From positions 1-23,246 of the forward strand of contig CAVKOU010000035.1 in the NCBI GenBank assembly GCA_963658085.1: DNA of 23,246 bases, in the 5' to 3' direction. The notes under the pieces are model-generated. The model did not search any database. It worked only from the letters and a program-made list of their open reading frames with translations, and was not told where the DNA came from. This stretch comes from CAKRJP01 sp963658085. GTDB lineage: Bacteria > Bacillota > Clostridia > Lachnospirales > Lachnospiraceae. Each line of letters starts with the position of its first letter. Position 1 is the stretch's first letter. The position numbers were made by a program, and so were the translations under genes. Shown here in pieces: positions 15,528 to 22,739 of the stretch.

Positions 15528-16679
15528 CTACCACAGATTTCTGTACATCTGCTCCACATCCGCCTGAGTAATGTCTCTTTGGGTGTTCTGTGGACTTCCA
15601 CTGTCCATTGCGTCATATGCCATCTTCTCGATAACTTCAAAGAATTTCTCTTTGTTGATTCCAAACTCTTCTAAAGTTGGGGTCTCTAGTTCTTCTGTAA
15701 GAGCTACCACTGCATTTAAGAATTTCTTGCTGGCTTCCTCATCGGAATCTTTTGCAGTAGCCACTTCAATGGCTCTTCCAAGATCAGCGAAGCGATCATA
15801 AGCTCCCTCTAAAGCGAAGCTTAAACACTCTTTCATTAACATAGCATTGGAAAGTCCATGGGCTACATGGAACAATGCTCCGATTGGGCGACTCATACCA
15901 TGGATCAAAGTTACGGATGAGTTGTTAAATGCGATTCCTGCTTCCAGAGCTGCCACAGACATCTGTACTCTCGCTTCCTCATTCTTTCCATCATGGAAAG
16001 CCACCGGAAGGAATTTGAAAATTCTCTTTACAGCTGACAGGGCAAATGTGTCAGATAATGTCTGGGCTTTTCTGGATGTATAGGCTTCTACTGCATGGCA
16101 CAATGCATCAAGCCCGGTTGCTGCTGTTATTTTCGGAGGTGCTGTCATAGTGAATTGAGGGTCAATGATAGCTAATGAAGGTATTAGCACTTTTCCTTTC
16201 AGCAGCATCTTAATGTCTTTCTTTGTATCTGTAATAATCGTAAACTGTGTAGCCTCTGAGCCGGTTCCTGCTGTCGTTGGAATGGCTACCATTGGCGGCA
16301 TCTTTACATCAATGACTTTTCCCATATAATCAGATATACTTCCGCCATTTTCCACCAAAGATCCAATAGCCTTCATAGAATCGATAGGGCTTCCGCCACC
16401 TAGGGCTACCAGGAAATCACAGCCTTCTTCTTTATACAGTGCCAGACCTTTTTCAATCATGACATCTGTCGGCTCTCCTGCGATTTCAGAATAGATCGCA
16501 TATTCGACACCCTGGCTTTTTAATGCATTTTCTACCTTTGCACAATTTCCAAGGTCGATCATAACCTTATCTGTTACGATCATTGCCTTCTTTCCAAGGT
16601 TTCCCAAGGTTTCCTGGGCCATATCAAGTGCTCCTGATCCGGAAATCATCTGTCCCGGTACAATAAATTCTCTTGCCAT
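15528..16679 (-). CDS. Iron-containing alcohol dehydrogenase
   Basis: A 383-residue group III (iron-dependent) NAD(P)-linked alcohol dehydrogenase. GGGSPID (94-100) binds the cofactor. The metal ligands are Asp191 and His195 (GLDALCHAVEAYTS), His260 (LIHGMSRP) and His274 (HVAHGLSNAM). Close relatives reduce small aldehydes such as 3-hydroxypropanal, succinate semialdehyde or lactaldehyde. It is not part of the classical Bacillus iol operon. Lying between iolB and the dapA-like gene, it could reduce malonate semialdehyde to 3-hydroxypropionate and thereby dispose of reducing equivalents during fermentation. The substrate is inference. Full length. AAAGGAG lies upstream of the ATG, after a 153-bp gap from iolB. 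Confidence 0.9.
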   Translation of the reverse strand: MAREFIVPGQMISGSGALDMAQETLGNLGKKAMIVTDKVMIDLGNCAKVENALKSQGVEYAIYSEIAGEPTDVMIEKGLALYKEEGCDFLVALGGGSPIDSMKAIGSLVENGGSISDYMGKVIDVKMPPMVAIPTTAGTGSEATQFTIITDTKKDIKMLLKGKVLIPSLAIIDPQFTMTAPPKITAATGLDALCHAVEAYTSRKAQTLSDTFALSAVKRIFKFLPVAFHDGKNEEARVQMSVAALEAGIAFNNSSVTLIHGMSRPIGALFHVAHGLSNAMLMKECLSFALEGAYDRFADLGRAIEVATAKDSDEEASKKFLNAVVALTEELETPTLEEFGINKEKFFEVIEKMAYDAMDSGSPQNTQRDITQADVEQMYRNLW

Positions 16680-16729
16680 AGTGATCTACTCCTTTTCTCT
16701 ATCTTTACGCCTTACTGATAAAACTATTT

Positions 16730-16757
16730 TTTATCCGGCTGTTATCGTTATTATCAA
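16730..16757 (-). promoter_or_regulatory. Possible internal promoter before the alcohol dehydrogenase
   Basis: In the 153-bp gap between iolB and the dehydrogenase, the minus strand has TTGATA (16752-16757), a 16-bp spacer and GATAAA (16730-16735). The -10 lies within a small stem (GATAAAA 16717-16723 with TTTTATC 16729-16735). Matches are partial, so this is only a suggestion that the dehydrogenase and distal genes may have an extra start. Confidence 0.25.
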
Positions 16758-16832
16758 ATGTGCCTTTGTATATCTTTTTATAACTATTCAGAGCTATGCA
16801 AAACTGCGTTCTGCGAATGTAGTTACATTTAT

Positions 16833-17624
16833 TTAGAATTGTGCATCATGCATCCATACGTATCTTTCATCCTCACACCGGTCTGTCTGAAGCCACGGAT
16901 TTCCATCGATGTGGCGGATCATCCAACAGGTGTACATCTGAAATCCCGGTGCCACTGCCTGTGGATGAAGCTCTCCTCCCGGAATAGCCGAAAAGCTGTT
17001 GTCTACGCTTTTAAATACCTGATCTCCAACGAAGCTGGCTCCAAACCCTTCCGGTCTGTCGAATTTGAACAAATAAGTCTCCGGCTGTGGATGTCTGTGC
17101 GGAAGGTATCCGGACCAGTTTCCTCGGTCGTTTAATACCTCTCCCAGTACCATGTTGGATTCCGGACAAATGTCGTGATCGAATATGGTATTGACTCTGC
17201 GCTTTGCCACATTTCCGAACTTTCCTACGCTGGAATATCCCCAAGGTGCATCCTCCGGTGCATATAATTTGCCGGCAAATGTTTTATCATTATGGGTACA
17301 CTGTACAAGAATCTCTGCATCTTCCAGTGCTGTTACAGCAATCTCTTTTCCACCGCTTACGTGAAGCGCCCAAGGGCCTTCTGTAAATACATCTTTTCTG
17401 CTGACAGTCGCCTCCTCATTTCCCCATGTATAGGTGATCTTTCCTGAGAGAAGGAGTACTGCAATCTCCTCTCCCTGTCTCACAAAGCTTCTTTTCTCTC
17501 CGGCTTTCATGCGATATACACGAATATCCATCATCATCGCCTTGTAATCATTATCATAAGTGGTAAGAATCATTTCTCCATTTTCATCAAATTCCGGATA
17601 ACCAAATACCTTACTCACAGTCAT
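16833..17624 (-). CDS. iolB: 5-deoxy-glucuronate isomerase
   Basis: A bicupin of 263 residues that isomerises 5-deoxy-D-glucuronate to 2-deoxy-5-keto-D-gluconate, supplying the IolC substrate. The C-terminal cupin carries a complete metal site: His176 and His178 in LPHRHPQPE, Glu182, and His220 in GGELHPQAVAPGF. The N-terminal half (EGPWALHV around 82-89) is also typical. Its length agrees with known IolB proteins. AGGAGG lies only about three bases before the ATG, closer than usual, but no better start is visible. It follows iolD by 61 bp. Confidence 0.93.
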   Translation of the reverse strand: MTVSKVFGYPEFDENGEMILTTYDNDYKAMMMDIRVYRMKAGEKRSFVRQGEEIAVLLLSGKITYTWGNEEATVSRKDVFTEGPWALHVSGGKEIAVTALEDAEILVQCTHNDKTFAGKLYAPEDAPWGYSSVGKFGNVAKRRVNTIFDHDICPESNMVLGEVLNDRGNWSGYLPHRHPQPETYLFKFDRPEGFGASFVGDQVFKSVDNSFSAIPGGELHPQAVAPGFQMYTCWMIRHIDGNPWLQTDRCEDERYVWMHDAQF

Positions 17625-17685
17625 ACGCCTCCTAAATCTATGTGAACTCTATTTCAATTCTATCTCTAATCTGTATCTATTCTCT

Positions 17686-19617
17686 TTAATAATCTCTTGC
17701 TTCTCTTCTTCCCTCTAAGACGCCTTCACATGCCTCTCTTACAGATTCCTTGGATGAAGTAGTCGCAATTCCTACATTCCACCAGGACTCATATCCATCG
17801 GTCATGGTTTTTGGAATTACCTTTAAATCAAATAAGCAAGCCACATCCTGTTTCTTTGCATCCTCAAGGGCTGCTTCTAACTCGGCGATAGTTTTGCAAG
17901 TGTAGGTTTTAAGTCCATATCCCTCGCCTACCTTTGCATAATCTACAGGGATTAGATCTCCGCATGGCTTCTTACCATCGGTGTAACGGAACTCTGTAGC
18001 AATGCTTCCAATACCGTGGTTCATTTCCAGGTTGTTGATACATCCAAATCCGCAGTTATCAAAAATCAGAATATTCACCTTCTGTCTCTCCTGCATAATG
18101 GTCATGATCTCACTGTGAAGCATCTGGAAGCTGGAATCTCCAACGACACAGTAAACTTCGTTATCCGGCTCTGCAAATTTCACTCCCAGGGTTGCTGCCA
18201 CTTCATATCCCATGCAGGAATATCCATATTCTGCATGATAACCGCCACGTTTATCTGTGGTCCACATTCTCTGCATACAGCTTGGAAGAGAACCACCGGC
18301 TGTGATAATAGTTGCATCCTCATCAATGACTCTGCGGATGGCCGCCAAAGCTGCGGTCTGAGTAATCCTTCCATCGGTCATCTTTACAAACTCAGGAATG
18401 GTTCTTGGATCTCTTGCCTTGATAATCGGCTCAAAATCATCTCCTGTATATTCAATGCCGGAAAGGCGGACCATTTCTTCATCCCATACTTTCTTGGCTT
18501 CTTCAATCTCTCCGTTGTATGTAGATACATATCCCTTCGCCCGAAGCTTTTCTGCAAGAGCTTCGATGGTAACCTTTGCATCTCCCACAGCCTTTACAGC
18601 ATCCATCTTGTACGCGTGGAATCTGCAGTTGTTGATGGTTACAAATTGTACATCCGGGTTCTTAAACAAACGCTTGGAGCTTGTGGTAAAGTCTGACATT
18701 CTGGAACCAATAGCGATTACAACATCTGCATCCTTTGCAATAATGTTGGAAGCGTAAGTTCCTGTAACTCCGATTCCGCCTAAGCAGTACGGATGACTTG
18801 ATTTACAAGCACTTTTTCCAGCCTGACTCTCTCCGAAAGGAATCTTGAATTCTTCACAGAATTTTTCAACAGTCTCACCGGCTTCTGAATAGCGAACACC
18901 ACCGCCTACGATAACCAAAGGTTTCTTTGCCTCTCCGATAATCTTTGCAAGGTCTTCTAATTCTTCTTCCACTGCCACAGGTCTTGTAATTCTGTGTACT
19001 CGTTTCTTAAAGAAATATTCCGGAAAATCGTAGGACTCTCCCTCTACATCCTGGCAAAGGCCAATGCAGCAGGCTCCTGTCTCTGCCGGGTCTGTCAATA
19101 CTCTCATGGCACTGATAAGAGCTGTCATAATCATCTCCGGTCTTGTAATTCGATCCCAGTATTTACATACCGGCTTAAAAGCATCATTGGTAGTAGTTGC
19201 AAGGCTATTGCTCTGCTCTAACTGCTGAAGTACCGGATCTGGCTGTCTGGAAGCAAATGTGTCAGCCGGAAAAACCAAGAGTGGAATATTATTTACCGTT
19301 GCTGTCGCGCAGGCTGTTACCATATTTGCTGCTCCGGGTCCTACAGAGGAAGCACAAGGAATGATTTTCTTACGGTTGTTTTGCTTTGCAAATGCGATGG
19401 CTGCGTGGCACATTCCCTGCTCATTTCTTCCCTGCAATACTCTTAACTGTCCCGGATCTGTATCTAGAGCCTCTCCAAGTCCAACTGCGATTCCATGTCC
19501 GAAAATAGTGAAGAATCCTTCTACAAATTTGGTTTCCTCTCCATCCATAGACACATACTGATTATCAAGAAATTTCACAATTGCCTGTGCAACTGTCATA
19601 CGGATTGTCTTTGTCAT
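17686..19617 (-). CDS. iolD: 3D-(3,5/4)-trihydroxycyclohexane-1,2-dione hydrolase
   Basis: A thiamine-diphosphate enzyme of the acetolactate-synthase superfamily, 643 residues, which hydrolytically opens the cyclohexane-dione ring to 5-deoxy-glucuronate. Glu66 in GRNEQGMCHAA is the likely cofactor-activating glutamate. The C-terminal diphosphate motif VVGDSSFQML (492-500) with NCGFGCINNLE around 521-531 is typical of IolD; Ser replaces the usual Gly after GD. The ATG at 19617 is chosen because the longer in-frame TTG at 19635 overlaps the GGAGG ribosome binding site. It lies 22 bp downstream of iolC. Confidence 0.94.
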   Translation of the reverse strand: MTKTIRMTVAQAIVKFLDNQYVSMDGEETKFVEGFFTIFGHGIAVGLGEALDTDPGQLRVLQGRNEQGMCHAAIAFAKQNNRKKIIPCASSVGPGAANMVTACATATVNNIPLLVFPADTFASRQPDPVLQQLEQSNSLATTTNDAFKPVCKYWDRITRPEMIMTALISAMRVLTDPAETGACCIGLCQDVEGESYDFPEYFFKKRVHRITRPVAVEEELEDLAKIIGEAKKPLVIVGGGVRYSEAGETVEKFCEEFKIPFGESQAGKSACKSSHPYCLGGIGVTGTYASNIIAKDADVVIAIGSRMSDFTTSSKRLFKNPDVQFVTINNCRFHAYKMDAVKAVGDAKVTIEALAEKLRAKGYVSTYNGEIEEAKKVWDEEMVRLSGIEYTGDDFEPIIKARDPRTIPEFVKMTDGRITQTAALAAIRRVIDEDATIITAGGSLPSCMQRMWTTDKRGGYHAEYGYSCMGYEVAATLGVKFAEPDNEVYCVVGDSSFQMLHSEIMTIMQERQKVNILIFDNCGFGCINNLEMNHGIGSIATEFRYTDGKKPCGDLIPVDYAKVGEGYGLKTYTCKTIAELEAALEDAKKQDVACLFDLKVIPKTMTDGYESWWNVGIATTSSKESVREACEGVLEGRREARDY

Positions 19618-19639
19618 GATCTTCCTTCCTCCCAATGTT

Positions 19640-20674
19640 TTAGACTCTTGCGATCATCTCGCCGAATTTTTCTTTTTCTTCTTTAATAAATGCATGTACT
19701 GCCTCAGGTCCCGGAAGGGAATCGGAACAGTTATTGCTTCTTACCATCATAGATGCTTCCGCAGAACCAAATTCCAGGCAATCAATAACTTCCCAGCCCT
19801 GATACAATCCATATAAGAATCCGGAACCATATCCGTCTCCACCACCGAATCCCTTTCTGGCCTCTACCGGGAATGGCTTGATACTGAATTTCTGGCCGTC
19901 ACAGGTGTATGCGGTAGAACCTTTCATACCATGTTTGATCACTACAATCTTTGCATGATAGCCCTGCCATAAGCTGGCGCTCTCCTCATCGGTCATGCCT
20001 TCTTTAATAAGCTTTTCTGTCAGGTCAAATTCTTCTCTGGATCCCATGATAATATCGGCTTCCTTTGCTACGATGGAGTAGTAAATAGAAATCTCATCCA
20101 TGTTCTTCCAGTTGTACTCTCTATAATCGATATCAAAAATAATCTTGGTATCATTCTTCTTTGCAAGCATTACTGCCTTAATAGCCGCCTCTCTGGATGG
20201 ACTCTCTGCTAAGGCTGTTCCGGAGATGAGGATGGCCTTAGACTGTTTGATATACTCCTCATCAATATCATCTACATGAAGTTGCAGATCTGCGATGCAA
20301 TTTCTATACATCAGAATATGACTTTCTTTTTCTGACAACATCTCTGTAAAGGTAAGTCCTAACTTTTCACCGTTGGTACATCTGGTGATGTGGGAGGTAT
20401 CGATTCCCTGTTTATCAAAATATTCTGTAACATAATCCCCGAACTGATCGTCAGATACCTTTCCTAAGAATCCTGCTTTTAATCCGTGTCTGGTAACACC
20501 TACCGCGATGTTTGCAGGAGAGCCACCAACAAACTTTTCAAAATGATGAACATCCTTTAATGGTTTGAATTCTTCCTTTACCTGATCGTTATACGCAGGG
20601 TTAAAATCGATAGCCACTCTGCCAAGTAAAATCAGGTCCATAGGTCTTGACTGATCAAATTCTACATATTTCAT
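19640..20674 (-). CDS. iolC: 5-dehydro-2-deoxygluconokinase
   Basis: A PfkB/ribokinase-family kinase of 344 residues that phosphorylates 2-deoxy-5-keto-D-gluconate at position 6. It has the N-terminal GRVAIDFNP, the substrate motif GGSPANIAVG (50-59), and the C-terminal anion-hole motif GGGDGYGSGF (277-286) with catalytic Asp280. The second position is Gly where most family members have Ala (GAGD). The start is the ATG at 20674, with AGGAGG (20684-20689) nine bases upstream. A longer frame back to 20782 would run through the promoter, so it is rejected. It is the first gene of unit 1, and its leader and promoter carry several operator-like repeats. Confidence 0.92.
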   Translation of the reverse strand: MKYVEFDQSRPMDLILLGRVAIDFNPAYNDQVKEEFKPLKDVHHFEKFVGGSPANIAVGVTRHGLKAGFLGKVSDDQFGDYVTEYFDKQGIDTSHITRCTNGEKLGLTFTEMLSEKESHILMYRNCIADLQLHVDDIDEEYIKQSKAILISGTALAESPSREAAIKAVMLAKKNDTKIIFDIDYREYNWKNMDEISIYYSIVAKEADIIMGSREEFDLTEKLIKEGMTDEESASLWQGYHAKIVVIKHGMKGSTAYTCDGQKFSIKPFPVEARKGFGGGDGYGSGFLYGLYQGWEVIDCLEFGSAEASMMVRSNNCSDSLPGPEAVHAFIKEEKEKFGEMIARV

Positions 20675-20700
20675 TTTTCTCATCCTCCTGGATTTCTTCT

Positions 20701-20731
20701 TGCGTGTTATTTTGTTTTCGCGTGCTTTATT
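20701..20731. promoter_or_regulatory. GCGTG repeats in the iolC leader (candidate operator)
   Basis: On the plus strand GCGTGTTATT (from 20702) and GCGTGCTTTATT (20720-20731) are direct repeats about 18 bp apart, with a weaker GTGTGTTTTATT at 20732-20743. Read on the minus strand the middle copy is AATAAAGCACGC followed by GAAAAC, matching the motif seen at 6445 and 12020. They lie just downstream of the inferred start of transcription, a position suited to repression. Confidence 0.45.
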
Positions 20732-20742
20732 GTGTGTTTTAT

Positions 20743-20780
20743 TTGATAGCTGTATATTAGCACACGTGTCAAAAGTGTGC
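20743..20780 (-). promoter_or_regulatory. iolC operon promoter with overlapping palindrome
   Basis: On the minus strand a perfect -35 TTGACA (20767-20772) is followed after 18 bp by TATCAA (20743-20748), a 4/6 match to the -10 consensus. Transcription would begin near 20736, leaving a leader of about 60 bases. GCACAC (20760-20765), nine bases, then GTGTGC (20775-20780) form a perfect palindrome centred on the -35 box, as expected for an operator that blocks polymerase. Confidence 0.6.
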
Positions 20781-20867
20781 AACAGGAAATAGGATTCTTT
20801 TTAAAATCCCGCAAAGTCCACAATTCATGGTTTGTGTTATTGTTATTTTTGCACAACTTATTTTCGC

Positions 20868-20887
20868 TAGCACGCATCTAGCACGCA
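20868..20887. promoter_or_regulatory. Tandem TAGCACGCA sites, 11-bp spacing, upstream of iolC
   Basis: TAGCACGCA occurs at 20868-20876 and 20879-20887, one helical turn apart, about 130-150 bp before the inferred iolC start site. With the leader copies some 165 bp away, the arrangement could support DNA looping. The 302-bp gap 20675-20976 otherwise holds the iolC promoter and leader and the Hpt-gene terminator. Confidence 0.5.
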
Positions 20888-20915
20888 AAACCAGTTCAAA
20901 AAGAAATACAAAAAA

Positions 20916-20945
20916 GAAGCCTCAACTTTTTTTAGTTGAGACTTC
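20916..20945 (-). terminator. Intrinsic terminator of the Hpt gene
   Basis: CTCAACT (20921-20927) pairs with AGTTGAG (20934-20940) around six bases. The stem is extended by GAAG/CTTC (20916-20919 and 20942-20945) after one mismatch. On the minus strand a T-run of six follows. It isolates the iolC promoter from the Hpt gene, and flanking runs on both sides make it potentially bidirectional. Confidence 0.88.
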
Positions 20946-20976
20946 CTCTTTGTATAATATTCAAATAGCTTTTCAA

Positions 20977-21336
20977 TTATAAATTTTTCGAAAACTCTTC
21001 AATGGCATCTACAGTCTTTTTATACTCTGCTTCCACCTTCTCAAAAAGCTCCTTATAGCCTTCTCTAAACTCGCCACCTCTAAGATACTCTGTAAGATCA
21101 TTGCTTACAACGAAAAGATCATCAAATGCCAAGTTCATGCAGACGCCTTTTAAGGTATGCGCTCCACGAAATGCTTTCTCTCCATCCTGAACTTCAATTC
21201 CTGATTTTAAATCTTCAAAACTGGTATCGCTTAAAAATCGGATAAGAAATCTTTGCACTAATGCATCGCTTCCCAGTCTTCCCAATACACCTTTATAATC
21301 TCCACCTAATTTATTATAACAGCTTTCGATTGTCAT
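20977..21336 (-). CDS. Hpt domain phosphotransfer protein (orphan)
   Basis: A 119-residue, single-domain histidine phosphotransfer protein, cytoplasmic. The Hpt core AFRGAHTLKGVCMNL places the phosphorylatable histidine at position 60, with the usual following Lys and Gly. The rest is predicted to be helical. It has its own promoter-like sequences and terminator. No hybrid kinase or receiver is adjacent, so its partners are encoded elsewhere or not evident. It is upstream of, and co-oriented with, the iol operon but separated by a strong terminator, so a direct link to inositol is not supported. AAGGAG lies seven bases before the ATG. Confidence 0.85.
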   Translation of the reverse strand: MTIESCYNKLGGDYKGVLGRLGSDALVQRFLIRFLSDTSFEDLKSGIEVQDGEKAFRGAHTLKGVCMNLAFDDLFVVSNDLTEYLRGGEFREGYKELFEKVEAEYKKTVDAIEEFSKNL

Positions 21337-21395
21337 GATTTCTCCTTGTTATTCTTATTATAAATATAATACAATTTTCCTGTTTTGCGATAAAT

Positions 21396-21424
21396 GTTAT
21401 AGAATCTTAGCTTCTCTGCCACAA
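21396..21424 (-). promoter_or_regulatory. Possible promoter of the Hpt gene
   Basis: On the minus strand TTGTGG (21419-21424), a 17-bp spacer and TATAAC (21396-21401) lie about 60 bp before the Hpt ATG. The -10 matches 5/6 and the -35 only 3/6. The spacing is ideal and there is no competing gene, but the assignment is tentative. Confidence 0.4.
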
Positions 21425-21507
21425 ACAAATAATAATCCTTACAACGAAACTAAGCATGGTTAGTTTATCATATAACTCTAAAAAAATCTATATTTTCTCC
21501 GTTCAAA

Positions 21508-21553
21508 CTGCTTTTTTTGACAAAAGCAGAAATTGCCACCTCTACGGTGGCAA
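21508..21553 (-). terminator. Double hairpin downstream of the Ser/Thr kinase gene
   Basis: TTGCCACC (21533-21540) pairs perfectly with GGTGGCAA (21546-21553) around TCTAC. Directly next to it CTGCTTTT (21508-21515) pairs with AAAAGCAG (21522-21529). On the minus strand the first stem is followed by TTTCTGCTTTT, so it can act as an intrinsic terminator about 30 bp past the kinase stop. The second stem may protect or reinforce it. Confidence 0.65.
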
Positions 21554-21581
21554 CGAACTTTCAGATAACATGCTATACTCA

Positions 21582-22682
21582 TCACACAACGTGAAAAACA
21601 AGAGATTCAATGGCAGTAAATGTCATGACAATTACGAACAGTACTACAAAACAGATGCATGAGATTCCTAGATATCGCAGAATTCGATAGCGGCTCCTGC
21701 ACAAGGGAATCAGATTTTGTACGTTCCTGTAATTACAGCAGATAAAGACCCACAGCAGCATAATAAGCAAGATACATATTCGCTCGAACCACAAAGCTGC
21801 ACCGCAGGTATCCCTCACTTCCACAGTAAGGCTAAGATAGCATATTGTGAAATACCCGAAGGAAGCCAGGAACTCTTTCCACAGGGTGTGACTTCGAAAT
21901 CCCGGAAGTCTTTTTTCCGAATAATTCTTCTTAGGTTCTCCTTTTATGGAAGAATTGCAAGGATTAGCTGAATCAGGAAGATTCATTGTATTCAGGAAAT
22001 CCTGCATCAGTTCGTACACGGACTGATAGCGATTCTCCGGATCCAACTGGGTACACCTATCTGCTATCCTATGTAAGTTTCTTGCATCGTTATGACAAGC
22101 AAATAAAAGTTCTTTCAGAACTACTCCCAAGGCATAGATATCCGTCTGGGGAGAGGATGCACCAAATCCATACTGCTCCGGAGCAGCATAGCCCTTAGTA
22201 CCAAGAAGCATGGTATCCTCTCGTTGGTTAACAGAATACTCCTTCGCTGCATTGAAATCTAAAAGCACTGCTTTATTATAGCTGGTGATCATGATATTGG
22301 AAGGTTTGATATCTCTGTGGATCACCGCCGGACGTAGGTTATGAAGCTTCAGAAGGATCTGACAAAGATCTATCATATAGTTTAAGATATCTCTGCTAAA
22401 AACACCTCCTGCATCGATTTTTTCCTGCAGAGTTGTACCAGAGATATACTCCTCTATAAGATGAAGCTTTCCTTCAATCTCGTGGCATTCTATAATTTTT
22501 GGAGTTCCCATAACAGGGTGTTCTCTCAGCATATGATAGATATCCGGATGATAGACATCTAAGATTTTCTTGATATATATTTTCCCGGTCTCTTGATGCT
22601 GAACCAAATATATCTTATGCTCTTTATTGATGGTTGCAATCATCTTGTAGTAAGACAATGCCAATTGACTCGATAATTCCAC
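21582..22682 (-). CDS. Membrane-anchored Ser/Thr protein kinase with DFN motif
   Basis: A 366-residue Hanks-type protein kinase followed by hydrophobic segments at about 268-288, 298-318 and 336-358, so the kinase domain is probably cytoplasmic and anchored C-terminally. HRDIKPSN (122-129) gives the catalytic Asp124 and Asn129, and GTKGYAAPEQ (161-170) the activation segment end. The metal-binding DFG is replaced by DFN (142-144), and no glycine-rich loop is obvious, so activity may be reduced or altered. The likely ATP-site lysine is in IYIKKI. Start is GTG at 22682, with AAAGGA ten bases upstream. It is divergent from a small predicted DNA-binding protein across 57 bp, and the two may function together. 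The substrate is unknown. Confidence 0.85.
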   Translation of the reverse strand: MELSSQLALSYYKMIATINKEHKIYLVQHQETGKIYIKKILDVYHPDIYHMLREHPVMGTPKIIECHEIEGKLHLIEEYISGTTLQEKIDAGGVFSRDILNYMIDLCQILLKLHNLRPAVIHRDIKPSNIMITSYNKAVLLDFNAAKEYSVNQREDTMLLGTKGYAAPEQYGFGASSPQTDIYALGVVLKELLFACHNDARNLHRIADRCTQLDPENRYQSVYELMQDFLNTMNLPDSANPCNSSIKGEPKKNYSEKRLPGFRSHTLWKEFLASFGYFTICYLSLTVEVRDTCGAALWFERICILLIMLLWVFICCNYRNVQNLIPLCRSRYRILRYLGISCICFVVLFVIVMTFTAIESLVFHVV

Positions 22683-22717
22683 GTTGTGTAAGTCCTTTCA
22701 ATGGTGTTACTTCATTC

Positions 22718-22723
22718 ATTATA
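22718..22723 (-). promoter_or_regulatory. Extended -10 of the Ser/Thr kinase promoter
   Basis: On the minus strand a perfect TATAAT preceded by TGG lies 35 bp before the kinase GTG. Its -35 position (about 22741-22746) falls on the first codons of the divergent gene, and the -10 lies just before that gene's GGAG. Transcription or translation of one gene could therefore interfere with the other. Confidence 0.55.
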
Positions 22724-22739
22724 CCAAACAGGAGAAGCT

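Noticed and set aside
18016..18696. 226-codon plus-strand open frame
   Set aside because: It is antisense to iolD, which is a full-length recognised enzyme; the antisense translation shows no recognisable domain and no ribosome site.
20675..20782. N-terminal extension of iolC by 36 residues
   Set aside because: It would run through the -35/-10 region and the palindrome, and the consensus ribosome site AGGAGG (20684-20689) points to the ATG at 20674.
20868..20887. Tandem repeats as a CRISPR fragment
   Set aside because: Only two 9-bp copies with a 2-bp gap; no spacers or cas genes anywhere in the window.
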